DNA of 64,000 nt from Streptomyces sp. MA5143a. Its GTDB lineage: Bacteria; Actinomycetota; Actinomycetes; Streptomycetales; Streptomycetaceae. Shown here piece after piece: positions 55,851-63,321 of the stretch. The translations under genes were made by a program, and so were the position numbers. A model generated the notes under the pieces. That model saw only the letters and a program-made list of their open reading frames with translations, was not told the DNA's origin and did no database searches. Position 1 is the first letter of the stretch. Every line of letters starts with the position of its first letter. The stretch covers positions 1 through 64,000 of the forward strand of contig NZ_OLMK01000009.1 in assembly GCF_900290235.1 (NCBI RefSeq). Direction: 5' to 3'.

Positions 55851-56450
55851 CTACGAGGAGGGTCTGACATTCCACGCCGCGAGCACCGGACGGCCGTGCT
55901 CCGTGCCGAGCCGGCAGACCGTGCCCGTGGCGAGCTGGAACAGCGCCCCGGCGGACGCGGGCAGTCCGAGATACCGCGCGGTGAGGACGCGGAGGAAATG
56001 GCCGTGCGCCACGAGCACCACACAGCCCTCCGTGTCGCCGAGCGCCGCGTGCGCCTTCGCCAGTATCCGGTCGGCGCGCGCCCCGACGTCCTCCGGGCCC
56101 TCCCCGGGGTGCTCGGGCGGCCCCGGCGCCACCCCGTCGGTGAACAGGAACCAGTCGGGCCGCGTGCGGTGGATCTCCTGGGTCGTCACCCCCTCGTACG
56201 CCCCGTAGTCCCACTCGGCGAGATCCGCGTCCACCCGCGCCCCGGTCAGGCTGGCGAGTTCGGCGGTCTGGCGGGCCCGCTTCATCGGACTGACGAACAC
56301 GGCCCCGATGCGGTGCGAGGTCAGCAACGGCGCCAGCCCGCGCGCCTGCTCCCGGCCCCGGTCGGTCAGCGGGAGGTCCGTCCAGCTGGTGTGCTGCCCG
56401 GACAGCGACCACTCGGTCTCCCCGTGCCGCACAAGAAAAAGATCACCCAT
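55851..56450 (-). CDS. Histidine phosphatase (phosphoglycerate mutase superfamily)
   Basis: 199 residues. LFLVRHGETEWSLSGQHTSW carries the catalytic RHG (His9), SPMKRARQTAELA the phosphate-binding Arg, DYGAYEGVTTQEI the conserved Glu region, and VVLVAHGHFLRVL the second catalytic His. It resembles actinobacterial acid phosphatases annotated SixA/GpmB-like. Metabolic substrate unknown. Confidence 0.88.
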   Translation of the reverse strand: MGDLFLVRHGETEWSLSGQHTSWTDLPLTDRGREQARGLAPLLTSHRIGAVFVSPMKRARQTAELASLTGARVDADLAEWDYGAYEGVTTQEIHRTRPDWFLFTDGVAPGPPEHPGEGPEDVGARADRILAKAHAALGDTEGCVVLVAHGHFLRVLTARYLGLPASAGALFQLATGTVCRLGTEHGRPVLAAWNVRPSS

Positions 56451-56649
56451 GTCTCACAGGCTCACGTGTTTCCTTCAGGATCGGTAGTGATCCGTAGTGA
56501 TCCGTAGTCGTGTGTCATGCGTTGGTGGCATGTCGTGGGGTGGGTGCTGAGACCGGTGTCGTACGTGAGTGTGCGGATCGAATGCGTGACCTTTGCGTGG
56601 GGGTGTCGTTGATCGGATGACAGAACCACGGGCGAGGGAGGAGGGGCCG

Positions 56650-58629
56650 GTGAGCCGGAGGTTGCCGCTGGGTGAGGGTGAGACGGCCCGCACGGCCTGT
56701 GCTCGGGGTCTGCTGCGGTCGGGCGTGGTGGAGAAGTCGGGTGAGGTGCTGTCGGCTGCCGTGTTGGCGGAGCGGGTGGGGTGGGCTGCGGATCTGGTGT
56801 CCGGTATGGCCGCCGGTCTGCTGAGCGGGCACTGGAATGCGGCCGATGTGGACTCGCTGGCCTCGGGCGTGGACGCCGGGGGCCGCAGGCTGCCGTCGAA
56901 CGCGTGGATGGCGCTGCGGCGTCTGGGCTGGACCACCGCCCCGGCCGGGGGCGTGCGCGTCAATGACCGGATCGTGCGCATGGCCCAGGAGCAGGCGGGG
57001 CGCCTGTTGCGGTCGGCGACGTGGCGGGCCGACCTGACCACCGGAGTGCTTGCGACGTGGCCCGCAGACCCGGACAGGCGCACCCCGGGCGAGTGGGACG
57101 CCGTCCGTGCAGCGGTTCCTGACGGGAAGCACCTGCCGTCCGGCGTCATCAGATCCCGCACCCGGCAGATCGCCGCCTTCGCGGGCAGGTACGGCCGGTT
57201 GCCGGTCGATGTGTTCGAGTTGGAGGCCGCGCCCCGTGCGGCGCGGATGCTGCTGCTGTCCGCGTGTGACGGGCAGCAGGCCACCCTGACGCACGGTGGT
57301 GATCCGGGCCGGGCGCTGCTCAGGGTGCAGTTGCCCACCCGCCCCGACCCGCGCTCGTACACGGACTGGAGTTGGGTTGCGTGCCCCATCACGCGGCCGG
57401 CGACGGTTCCGCCGGGTGCGGTGCTGCACCTGCCCACCCTGCGCGTCCACCAGGGCCGGGTCCACGCCGACCTCGCTTACACCCATGCTGTGCCTGCGGC
57501 CCGGCGTAGTGGGCACACGATCGCGCTGGGTGTGGACTGGGGGCTGAACACGCTGCTCAGTGCGGGCGTAGTCCACCTACACGATGACGGGACGATCACC
57601 GCTCTCGGATTCGGTGCCCAGTTCCGTGCCGCCGGGGTGCTGGCCAGACAGCACCGGCTGCGGCGCGAGCTGGAGTACCTGCACGCCAAGACCGGCCGCT
57701 ACGAACGCCTCATCGCAGGAGACGGCACGCATCCGCTGACGGGCAGACAGCAGGTGCTCGCCGAGGAGATCCGGTACGTCTGTGAGCGCCGCTCCAACCT
57801 CAACGACGCCCTCGCCTGGTCTGCGGCACGCTGGACGGTCGACCAGGCTCTCACCGCCGGTGCGAGCGTGATCTATGTCGAGGACTTGCGCTCGTTGGAG
57901 GCCCAGGGCATGGGCCGCACCCTCAACACCCGCCTGTCCCAGCAGGTGCGCGGGCAGATCGTGGAGCGGATGCGGCACGTGGCCGCTGAAGCCGGTATCG
58001 CCGTCGTCACCCTCCCGGCCCGCGATACTTCGCGGCGCTGCCCCCGCTGTCACGTCCCGCTGCGGCACCGCAAGGCTCCCGATCGGCCCACCACGCCCGG
58101 CTGGAAATGGGCCGTCTGCCCGAATCCGGAGTGTGGCTGGCAGGGCGACCGCGACACGGGGGCGTGGCAGCGTATCGCCGCACGCGGCCTGGCCCACCAA
58201 ACGAAGACCGTCACCGACTGCGCCACCGGCATCATGGCCATCCGCTCGGTGGTGGACAAGCTCGAAACCACAGCCGTGGTCACCCCGGCCACGAAGACCA
58301 GCCGGGCCGACCGGTCCAAGACCGGCCCCACCCGGCGCCGCCGCACCACACGCCCCGCGCCCAGGCGACGCGGGGCACCCTCCCCCACCGGCACCACAGG
58401 CCCGGCGGGCAAGCGTCCGGAGGGACACGCACCACCGGGCCGGATGCGGCTGCCCCGCGCAGCCCACCGGCACCAGGGCGTGACGACGATCAGTACACCC
58501 ACCACCCGCCGACACCGGCCACGCGGAGCAGCACTCGGCGCGGGATTCCATCTCCACGCTCACGCCACCCCGCCCAGGTGGGCAGAACCCACACTGAACC
58601 CTACGGTTCGTATGGGATCGCTTAGCTGA
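56650..58629 (+). CDS. tnpB: TnpB-like RNA-guided nuclease homologue (IS605-type OrfB, long form)
   Basis: About 659 residues. The RuvC-like core has IALGVDWGLNTLL (Asp296), VIYVEDLRSLEAQG (Glu411), a zinc ribbon (RRCPRC and CPNPECGW) and GDRDTGAWQRIAARG (Asp502), so all three catalytic acids are present. It is larger than classical ~400-residue TnpB, with ~280 residues before RuvC-I. No TnpA transposase gene is adjacent. The last ~120 codons encode low-complexity basic sequence and probably double as the guide-RNA region. GTG 56650 follows GGGAGGAGG; ATG 56617 lacks a ribosome site. Confidence 0.8.
   Translation: MSRRLPLGEGETARTACARGLLRSGVVEKSGEVLSAAVLAERVGWAADLVSGMAAGLLSGHWNAADVDSLASGVDAGGRRLPSNAWMALRRLGWTTAPAGGVRVNDRIVRMAQEQAGRLLRSATWRADLTTGVLATWPADPDRRTPGEWDAVRAAVPDGKHLPSGVIRSRTRQIAAFAGRYGRLPVDVFELEAAPRAARMLLLSACDGQQATLTHGGDPGRALLRVQLPTRPDPRSYTDWSWVACPITRPATVPPGAVLHLPTLRVHQGRVHADLAYTHAVPAARRSGHTIALGVDWGLNTLLSAGVVHLHDDGTITALGFGAQFRAAGVLARQHRLRRELEYLHAKTGRYERLIAGDGTHPLTGRQQVLAEEIRYVCERRSNLNDALAWSAARWTVDQALTAGASVIYVEDLRSLEAQGMGRTLNTRLSQQVRGQIVERMRHVAAEAGIAVVTLPARDTSRRCPRCHVPLRHRKAPDRPTTPGWKWAVCPNPECGWQGDRDTGAWQRIAARGLAHQTKTVTDCATGIMAIRSVVDKLETTAVVTPATKTSRADRSKTGPTRRRRTTRPAPRRRGAPSPTGTTGPAGKRPEGHAPPGRMRLPRAAHRHQGVTTISTPTTRRHRPRGAALGAGFHLHAHATPPRWAEPTLNPTVRMGSLS
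58500..58625 (+). ncRNA. Candidate TnpB guide RNA (reRNA/omega-RNA) 3' end
   Basis: The 3' end of tnpB carries the hairpin GAACC-ctac-GGTTC (58596-58609) followed by gtatggg, resembling the right-end structure of IS605/IS607-type TnpB elements where the scaffold stops and the guide begins. The guide would be the flanking bases from about 58616-58620 rightward. The 5' extent is a guess. No transcript evidence is available here. Confidence 0.45.
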
Positions 58630-58897
58630 TCAGAGACGCTACGAGCCCATCGCTCCCGTTCCTCGAACTCCCGCTCGCCGAGCCCTCGGCGGGGGTCTAT
58701 CCGCAGGAGCAGGGCGGGTGTGTCGTAGTGCCGGGCGACATGGTGGGCGTCGAGGTCGGAGACCATGTCGTCGACTCAGACGAAGGGCCGGCCGCCTGCT
58801 CCATGACCCGGCGGGTCTTCCGGTACAGGCCGTCGGGGTCGCCCGCGAACATGTCGGTGAACTCGATGACCGGCAGGTCGGCGGGGAGCCCGGTCAC
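58624..58897 (-). pseudogene. Disrupted gene next to the TnpB element
   Basis: From GTG 58897 the minus strand reads VTGLPADLPVIEFTDMFAGD, PDGLYRKTRRVMEQAAG. After a frameshift it continues MVSDLDAHHVARHYDTPALL and REFEERERWARSVS before the TnpB element. The GTG overlaps a preceding stop (GTGA), and an earlier piece (LRIRLDPTHGQRLLALPYDLD, ~58910-58980) belongs to an upstream coupled gene that is also broken. I do not recognise either family. They look like a two-gene cassette cut by the element and then decayed. Confidence 0.45.
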
Positions 58898-59129
58898 GGG
58901 CCCATCATCTCGTTCGCGTCGTGCATCCAGGTCGTACGGCAGGGCGAGCAGGCGCTGCCCGTGCGTGGGGTCGAGACGGATCCGCAGGCCCCGGCGGAGC
59001 CTTCGGGAGCCGGGCCTCTGGCGTGCGGACCGGGCGGTGGGGTGCACCCGGCTGTGACGCAGCCGCGCGGTCGCCACGGACGGGCACCGAAGGGGTTGAG
59101 GGGGACGTCGACAGAACAACGGTTCCCCG

Positions 59130-60338
59130 CTATTGCCGGTAGCCGCTCAGGAACCGTCCGATACGGCTGATCGCCGCGTCCAGGTCGTCCGCGTGGGGCA
59201 GCGTGAGGATGCGGAAGTGGTCGGGGGTGGGCCAGTTGAAGCCCGTGCCCTGGACGACCTGGATCTTCTCGCGCAGCAGCAGGTCGAGGACGAACTTCTC
59301 GTCGTCGTGGATCTTGTGGACCTTGGGGTCGAGGCGGGGGAACGCGTACAGCGCGCCCTTGGGTTTCACGCACGACACGCCGGGGATCTCGTTGAGCTTC
59401 TCCCATGCCACGTTCCGCTGCTCGTGCAGCCGTCCGCCGGGCGTGGTCAGTTCTCGGATGGACTGGCGGCCGCCGAGCGCGGCCTGGATGGCGTACTGGG
59501 CGGGGGCGTTGGCGCACAGCCGCATGGAGGCCAGCATCGTCAGGCCCTCCAGATAGTTGCGGGCGTGCTGCTTGGGGCCGGTGACGACCAGCCAGCCGGA
59601 GCGGAAGCCCGCCACGCGGTACGTCTTGGACAGGCCGCAGAAGGTGAGGACGACCAGGTCGGGGGCGAGTGCGGCGGCCGAGTGGTGCACGGCGTCGTCG
59701 TAGAGGATCTGGTCGTAGATCTCGTCGGCGAACACCATCAGACCGTGGCGGCGGGCGAGGTCGAGGATGCCCTCGACGATCTCCTTGGGGTAGACCGCGC
59801 CCGTGGGGTTGTTGGGGTTGATGATGACGACGGCCCTGGTGCGGTCGGTGATCTTCGACGCCATGTCGTCGAGGTCCGGGTACCAGTCGGCCTGCTCGTC
59901 GCAGAGATAGTGCACCGCCTTGCCGCCGGCGAGGGTCGTCACGGCGGTCCAGAGCGGGAAGTCGGGCGCGGGGATGAGGATCTCGTCGCCGTCCTCGATC
60001 AGCGCCTGCACGGCCATCGAGACCAGCTCGGAGACGCCGTTGCCGAGGAAGACGTCGTCGACGTCGACCTCCAGGCCGAGGGTCTGGTAGCGCTGGGCGA
60101 CCGCGCGGCGGGCGGAGAGGACGCCACGCGAGTCCGTGTAGCCATGGGCCCGCGGCAGCATCCGGATCATGTCCTGGAGGATCTCCTCCGGCGCCTCGAA
60201 GCCGAAGAGAGCGGGGTTGCCGGTGTTCAGGCGCAGCACGCTGTGACCCGCCTCCTCCAGCGCGTTCGCGTGCTCGATGACGGGGCCGCGGATCTCGTAA
60301 CAGACCTCGCTGAGCTTGCTCGACTGCCGGAACTCCAT
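59130..60338 (-). CDS. Pyridoxal-phosphate aminotransferase (AlaA-like alanine aminotransferase)
   Basis: The 402-residue class I/II aminotransferase probably interconverts pyruvate/glutamate and alanine/2-oxoglutarate. Conserved motifs: LRLNTGNPALFGFEAP, HGYTDSRGVLSARRAVAQRY, INPNNPTGAVY, FADEIYDQILYD, and CGLSKTYRVAGFRSGWLV with the PLP lysine. FRILTLPHADDL near the end supplies the carboxylate-binding Arg. It is divergent from an hxlR regulator over 86 bp with a shared operator, so it may be regulated by it. Confidence 0.9.
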   Translation of the reverse strand: MEFRQSSKLSEVCYEIRGPVIEHANALEEAGHSVLRLNTGNPALFGFEAPEEILQDMIRMLPRAHGYTDSRGVLSARRAVAQRYQTLGLEVDVDDVFLGNGVSELVSMAVQALIEDGDEILIPAPDFPLWTAVTTLAGGKAVHYLCDEQADWYPDLDDMASKITDRTRAVVIINPNNPTGAVYPKEIVEGILDLARRHGLMVFADEIYDQILYDDAVHHSAAALAPDLVVLTFCGLSKTYRVAGFRSGWLVVTGPKQHARNYLEGLTMLASMRLCANAPAQYAIQAALGGRQSIRELTTPGGRLHEQRNVAWEKLNEIPGVSCVKPKGALYAFPRLDPKVHKIHDDEKFVLDLLLREKIQVVQGTGFNWPTPDHFRILTLPHADDLDAAISRIGRFLSGYRQ

Positions 60339-60373
60339 GCGCTCTCGCCCTCCGGTTCGTTGTGTCGCTTGGT

Positions 60374-60417
60374 TTTACCAAGTAGGCGCTTGGAAAGTCC
60401 AACGACATGTCTAGACT
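60374..60417 (+). promoter_or_regulatory. HxlR operator and leaderless promoter
   Basis: CCAAG-taggcg-CTTGG (60378-60393) flanked by TTTTA and AAA is a clear dyad between the two divergent genes. TTGGAA (60390-60395) and TAGACT (60412-60417), 16 bp apart, form the hxlR promoter. The -10 ends 7 nt before ATG 60425, so the transcript should be leaderless and autorepressed. Confidence 0.65.
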
Positions 60418-60424
60418 GCGTCGC

Positions 60425-61057
60425 ATGTCACCTCGCCGAAGCTACGACCAGTACTGCTCCGCCGCCCGGGCGCTCGACCTCGTCGGTGACCGCTGGACCC
60501 TGCTGATCGTGCGCGAACTGCTCGCCGGGCCGCGCCGCTACACGGACCTGCACGCGGACCTGCCCGGCGTCAGCACGGACGTCCTCGCCTCACGGCTGAA
60601 GGACATGGAGCGTGACGGTCTGTCGACCCGGCGCCGGCTGCCCCCGCCGGGGGCCGCGTACGTCTACGAACTCACCGCCCGCGGACGGGACCTGCTCCCG
60701 GTGCTCCAGGCGCTGGGGGAGTGGGGGGAGGGCGCGCTGGGGGAGCGCCGGCCGACGGACGCCGTACGGGCGCACTGGTCCGCCCTGCCGCTGCTGCGGA
60801 ACCTCGACGGCTGCGCCGCCGGGCTCGTCGAAGTCCGCCTGGAGGAAGGGACGTTCCACCTCTGGGCGGGCGCCGAGGAGGGCCCGGTCTACGGCGACGG
60901 CCCCGCCCCGGGCGAGCCGGACGCGCGGCTCACCCTCGACGAGGAGACCTGCGAGGCGGTCCGCCGCGGCGAACTGCCCCTCAGGGACGCCGTACGAGCG
61001 GGCCGCGTCGAGGTGTCGGGGGAGGGGCCCCTGGCGAAGGAGTTGCGGGAGGGCTGA
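60425..61057 (+). CDS. HxlR-family transcriptional regulator
   Basis: 210 residues. The N-terminal winged helix is characteristic: YCSAARALDLVGDRWTLLIV, RELLAGPRRYTDLHADLPGV, LASRLKDMERDGL, YELTARGRDLLPVLQALGEW. A C-terminal SCP2-like ligand domain (GTFHLWAGAEEGPVYGDGPA, DARLTLDEETCEAVRRGEL) follows, as in many longer actinobacterial members. ATG 60425 is preferred over 60407 because of the promoter position. It probably represses itself and possibly the divergent aminotransferase. Confidence 0.88.
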   Translation: MSPRRSYDQYCSAARALDLVGDRWTLLIVRELLAGPRRYTDLHADLPGVSTDVLASRLKDMERDGLSTRRRLPPPGAAYVYELTARGRDLLPVLQALGEWGEGALGERRPTDAVRAHWSALPLLRNLDGCAAGLVEVRLEEGTFHLWAGAEEGPVYGDGPAPGEPDARLTLDEETCEAVRRGELPLRDAVRAGRVEVSGEGPLAKELREG

Positions 61058-61089
61058 GGGCCCGGCCCGCTCGCCGCGCCCCGCACGGC

Positions 61090-61137
61090 CGAAGGCCCGC
61101 CGGACCGGGGTGGGTTCCAGGGTTCGGCGGGCCTTCG
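61090..61137. terminator. Bidirectional terminator
   Basis: A perfect 13-bp stem (61090-61102 with 61125-61137) with a 22-nt loop between the convergent hxlR and membrane-protein genes. Confidence 0.65.
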
Positions 61138-61145
61138 CGGGGGTG

Positions 61146-61955
61146 TCAGGCGCCCGGCGGGGGCACCCTCGTGGGGCGGCCCGAGCCGCGGGTGAGGCAG
61201 TAGCCGCCGATGCCCGCGAGGGCGGCGAGTACCGCGCCGAGCGCGGTCCAGACCCAGCGGTCGCTCCACCAGCCCGACGCCCAGCCGTCGTCGGGTTCGA
61301 GGGAGGACAGGACGGCCTCCGCCGAGGAGTCCTCGTCGTCCCGCGCCGAGGTCACCGCGATGCCCGGCACGAGCGGCTTCGCCAGCGAGCCGTCGACCGC
61401 CGCCGCACCGCCCATGTCCTTGGACTCGGCCCGGACCTCGACCCCGACCGGCAGCCCGAGGTCACCCGTGGCCAGCCGCGTCGTCGTCAGCCGGACGTAG
61501 TACGTGCCCGGCAGCGGGTCGTCGGACCACGGCTCCGACCAGGCGCGGACCGTGCGCAGTGTGCAGGACAGTTCCACGGAGGCCGCCCCCGCGTCGGCCG
61601 TGCGCGTCTGCGCCCCGTACTGGCAGGCCTGGCGGCGCCGCAGCCCGTCGTACACGTCGAGCTGCCACGTCGAGGCGGACTCGGCCGCCTCCGGCAGCTT
61701 CACCGTCGCCCTGACGGTGGGGCGCAGGCCGGCGTCCGCCGGGAACGACCAGTACAGGTAGTCGCCGGTCGAGGCGCTCGCCGTCGCGGTCTCCCCCTGC
61801 TCGAACTCCGCCGCGGTACGGAAGGAGGTGCCCGCCTCGGTGGGCGCGTCACCGTTCTCCGACGGGCTCGCCGAGGGAGAGGAGTCCGCGGCCGCCGGGG
61901 AGGCGGCCAGGGCCAGCATCAGCAGGGCGGCGCCCCACACACGTGTGATCCGCAT
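61146..61955 (-). CDS. Secreted/membrane-anchored partner of the VWA protein
   Basis: 269 residues: signal peptide (cleavage after SPAAA), an extracytoplasmic beta-sandwich like pre-peptidase or peptidase-associated domains (YLYWSFPADAGLRPTVRATV, YDGLRRRQACQYG, PLPGTYYVRLTTTRL), and a C-terminal membrane anchor (WVWTALGAVLAALAGIGGYC). Its ATG overlaps the VWA stop (TGATG), so the two are made together. Function unknown; the pair recalls esx-type or surface-assembly VWA cassettes, without specific proof. Confidence 0.65.
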   Translation of the reverse strand: MRITRVWGAALLMLALAASPAAADSSPSASPSENGDAPTEAGTSFRTAAEFEQGETATASASTGDYLYWSFPADAGLRPTVRATVKLPEAAESASTWQLDVYDGLRRRQACQYGAQTRTADAGAASVELSCTLRTVRAWSEPWSDDPLPGTYYVRLTTTRLATGDLGLPVGVEVRAESKDMGGAAAVDGSLAKPLVPGIAVTSARDDEDSSAEAVLSSLEPDDGWASGWWSDRWVWTALGAVLAALAGIGGYCLTRGSGRPTRVPPPGA

Positions 61956-63223
61956 CAGTTGGTCCTCCAGACCGCGACCCGCCAGCGCGACAGCCAGCCC
62001 CACAGCACACCCGCCACGAACCCGACGAGCACCAGCACACCGAGCAGCCACCAGCCGCGGCCGAGACCGAAGGACGCCACGTCCGTCGCCGGGTCCGGGC
62101 CGTCCACGACGTCGACGGTGATCTCCAGCGGCAGACCGGGCGTGGTCTTCACCCCGCCGGCGGCCGCGTAGGAGTGGGTGACCTGGAGGCACACGGTCTC
62201 GGCGACGTCCTCGTCCTCCTCGTCCTCGGCCTCCGCCTTCGGATAGCGCAGACCCGTCGAGATGACGTCCGTACGGCCGGTGCCGGCCGCCTCGCCGCGC
62301 ACGATCTCCCGGTTCTTGACGGTCACCGCGCGCAGCAGCACCCCGTAGTGCGGGTTGACGTCACGGTCCGCCGCGACGCTCACCGAGGCCCGCAGCTCCT
62401 GGCCCGGCTTCACGTCCACCCGGTACCAGCGCTGCTGGTTGAACTCCTCGCGGTCGGTGAACAGCCCCGAGGTGAGCGTGGGCGCCCCGGCACACGCGTC
62501 GGCGCCCTCGACGGCCTTCGGGACGACCACCGGGTCGGCCGCGCGGTCCACCAACTGGTTCACGCGGTCGGTGAGTTCGTCGCGGTGCTCGATCGAGGTG
62601 TACGTGCCGCCGGTCGCCTCGGCGATACAGCTGAGCTGGACGCGCAGCTTGGCGTTCGGGACCAGGCCGAGCGTGTCGATGGTCAGACCGATGCCCTTGG
62701 CGGCGATCTCGCGGGCCACCTCGCACGGGTCGAGCGGGGCACAGGTGTCCTCGCCGTCGCTGATCAGGACGATGCGCTTGGTGCCCTCGCCGCCCTCCAG
62801 GTCGTCGGCCGCCTTCAGCAGCGCCGGGCCGATCGGGGTCCAGCCGGTCGGGGTGAGCGTGGCCACGGCCGTCTTCGCCTCGGTGCGGTCCAGCGGGCCC
62901 ACCGGGTACAGCTGCGCGGTGTCCTTGCAGCCCGTCTTGCGGTCGTCGCCGGGGTAGTTGGCGCCCAGCGTGCGGATGCCGAGCCGGACCTCCTCGGGCG
63001 TGGCGTCCAGGACCTCGTTGAACGCCTGCTTCGCCGCGGCCATCCGGGACTGCCCGTCGATGTCCTTCGCCCGCATCGAACCGCTGACGTCCAGCAGGAG
63101 GTTGACCTTGGGCGCGGTGGCCGTGGTCTCGTCGGCGACGGCCGTCGACGGGACGGCGATACCGGCCGTCAGGGCGGCGAGCAGGGCGAACACCCCTGCT
63201 GCCAGCCGTTGTCTTGTGATCAT
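61955..63223 (-). CDS. Von Willebrand factor A domain membrane protein
   Basis: 422 residues: signal peptide (to STAVADE), then a VWA domain with a perfect MIDAS (LLLDVSGSMRAKD; TGWTPIGPALLKA; ISDGEDTCAP). A beta-rich extracytoplasmic region follows (QRWYRVDVKPGQELRASVSV), then a C-terminal membrane helix (GWWLLGVLVLVGFVAGVLWGW) and short basic tail. It is probably a metal-dependent adhesion or assembly module on the cell surface, acting with the coupled downstream protein. Confidence 0.85.
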   Translation of the reverse strand: MITRQRLAAGVFALLAALTAGIAVPSTAVADETTATAPKVNLLLDVSGSMRAKDIDGQSRMAAAKQAFNEVLDATPEEVRLGIRTLGANYPGDDRKTGCKDTAQLYPVGPLDRTEAKTAVATLTPTGWTPIGPALLKAADDLEGGEGTKRIVLISDGEDTCAPLDPCEVAREIAAKGIGLTIDTLGLVPNAKLRVQLSCIAEATGGTYTSIEHRDELTDRVNQLVDRAADPVVVPKAVEGADACAGAPTLTSGLFTDREEFNQQRWYRVDVKPGQELRASVSVAADRDVNPHYGVLLRAVTVKNREIVRGEAAGTGRTDVISTGLRYPKAEAEDEEDEDVAETVCLQVTHSYAAAGGVKTTPGLPLEITVDVVDGPDPATDVASFGLGRGWWLLGVLVLVGFVAGVLWGWLSRWRVAVWRTN

Positions 63224-63321
63224 CGGCGGATCCTATTGATCAGGTGGCCCGCGCTTCAAAACGAGACCGCCCGTTCACCCGCCGGACAACGGCACCCCCG
63301 ACCGGCGGGCCGGGACGTGCC

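Noticed and set aside
61146..63223. VWA gene pair as part of the adjacent siderophore locus
   Set aside because: The VWA pair is coupled within itself but separated from the IucA/IucC gene by ~100 bp, and nothing in the proteins suggests iron or siderophore handling.
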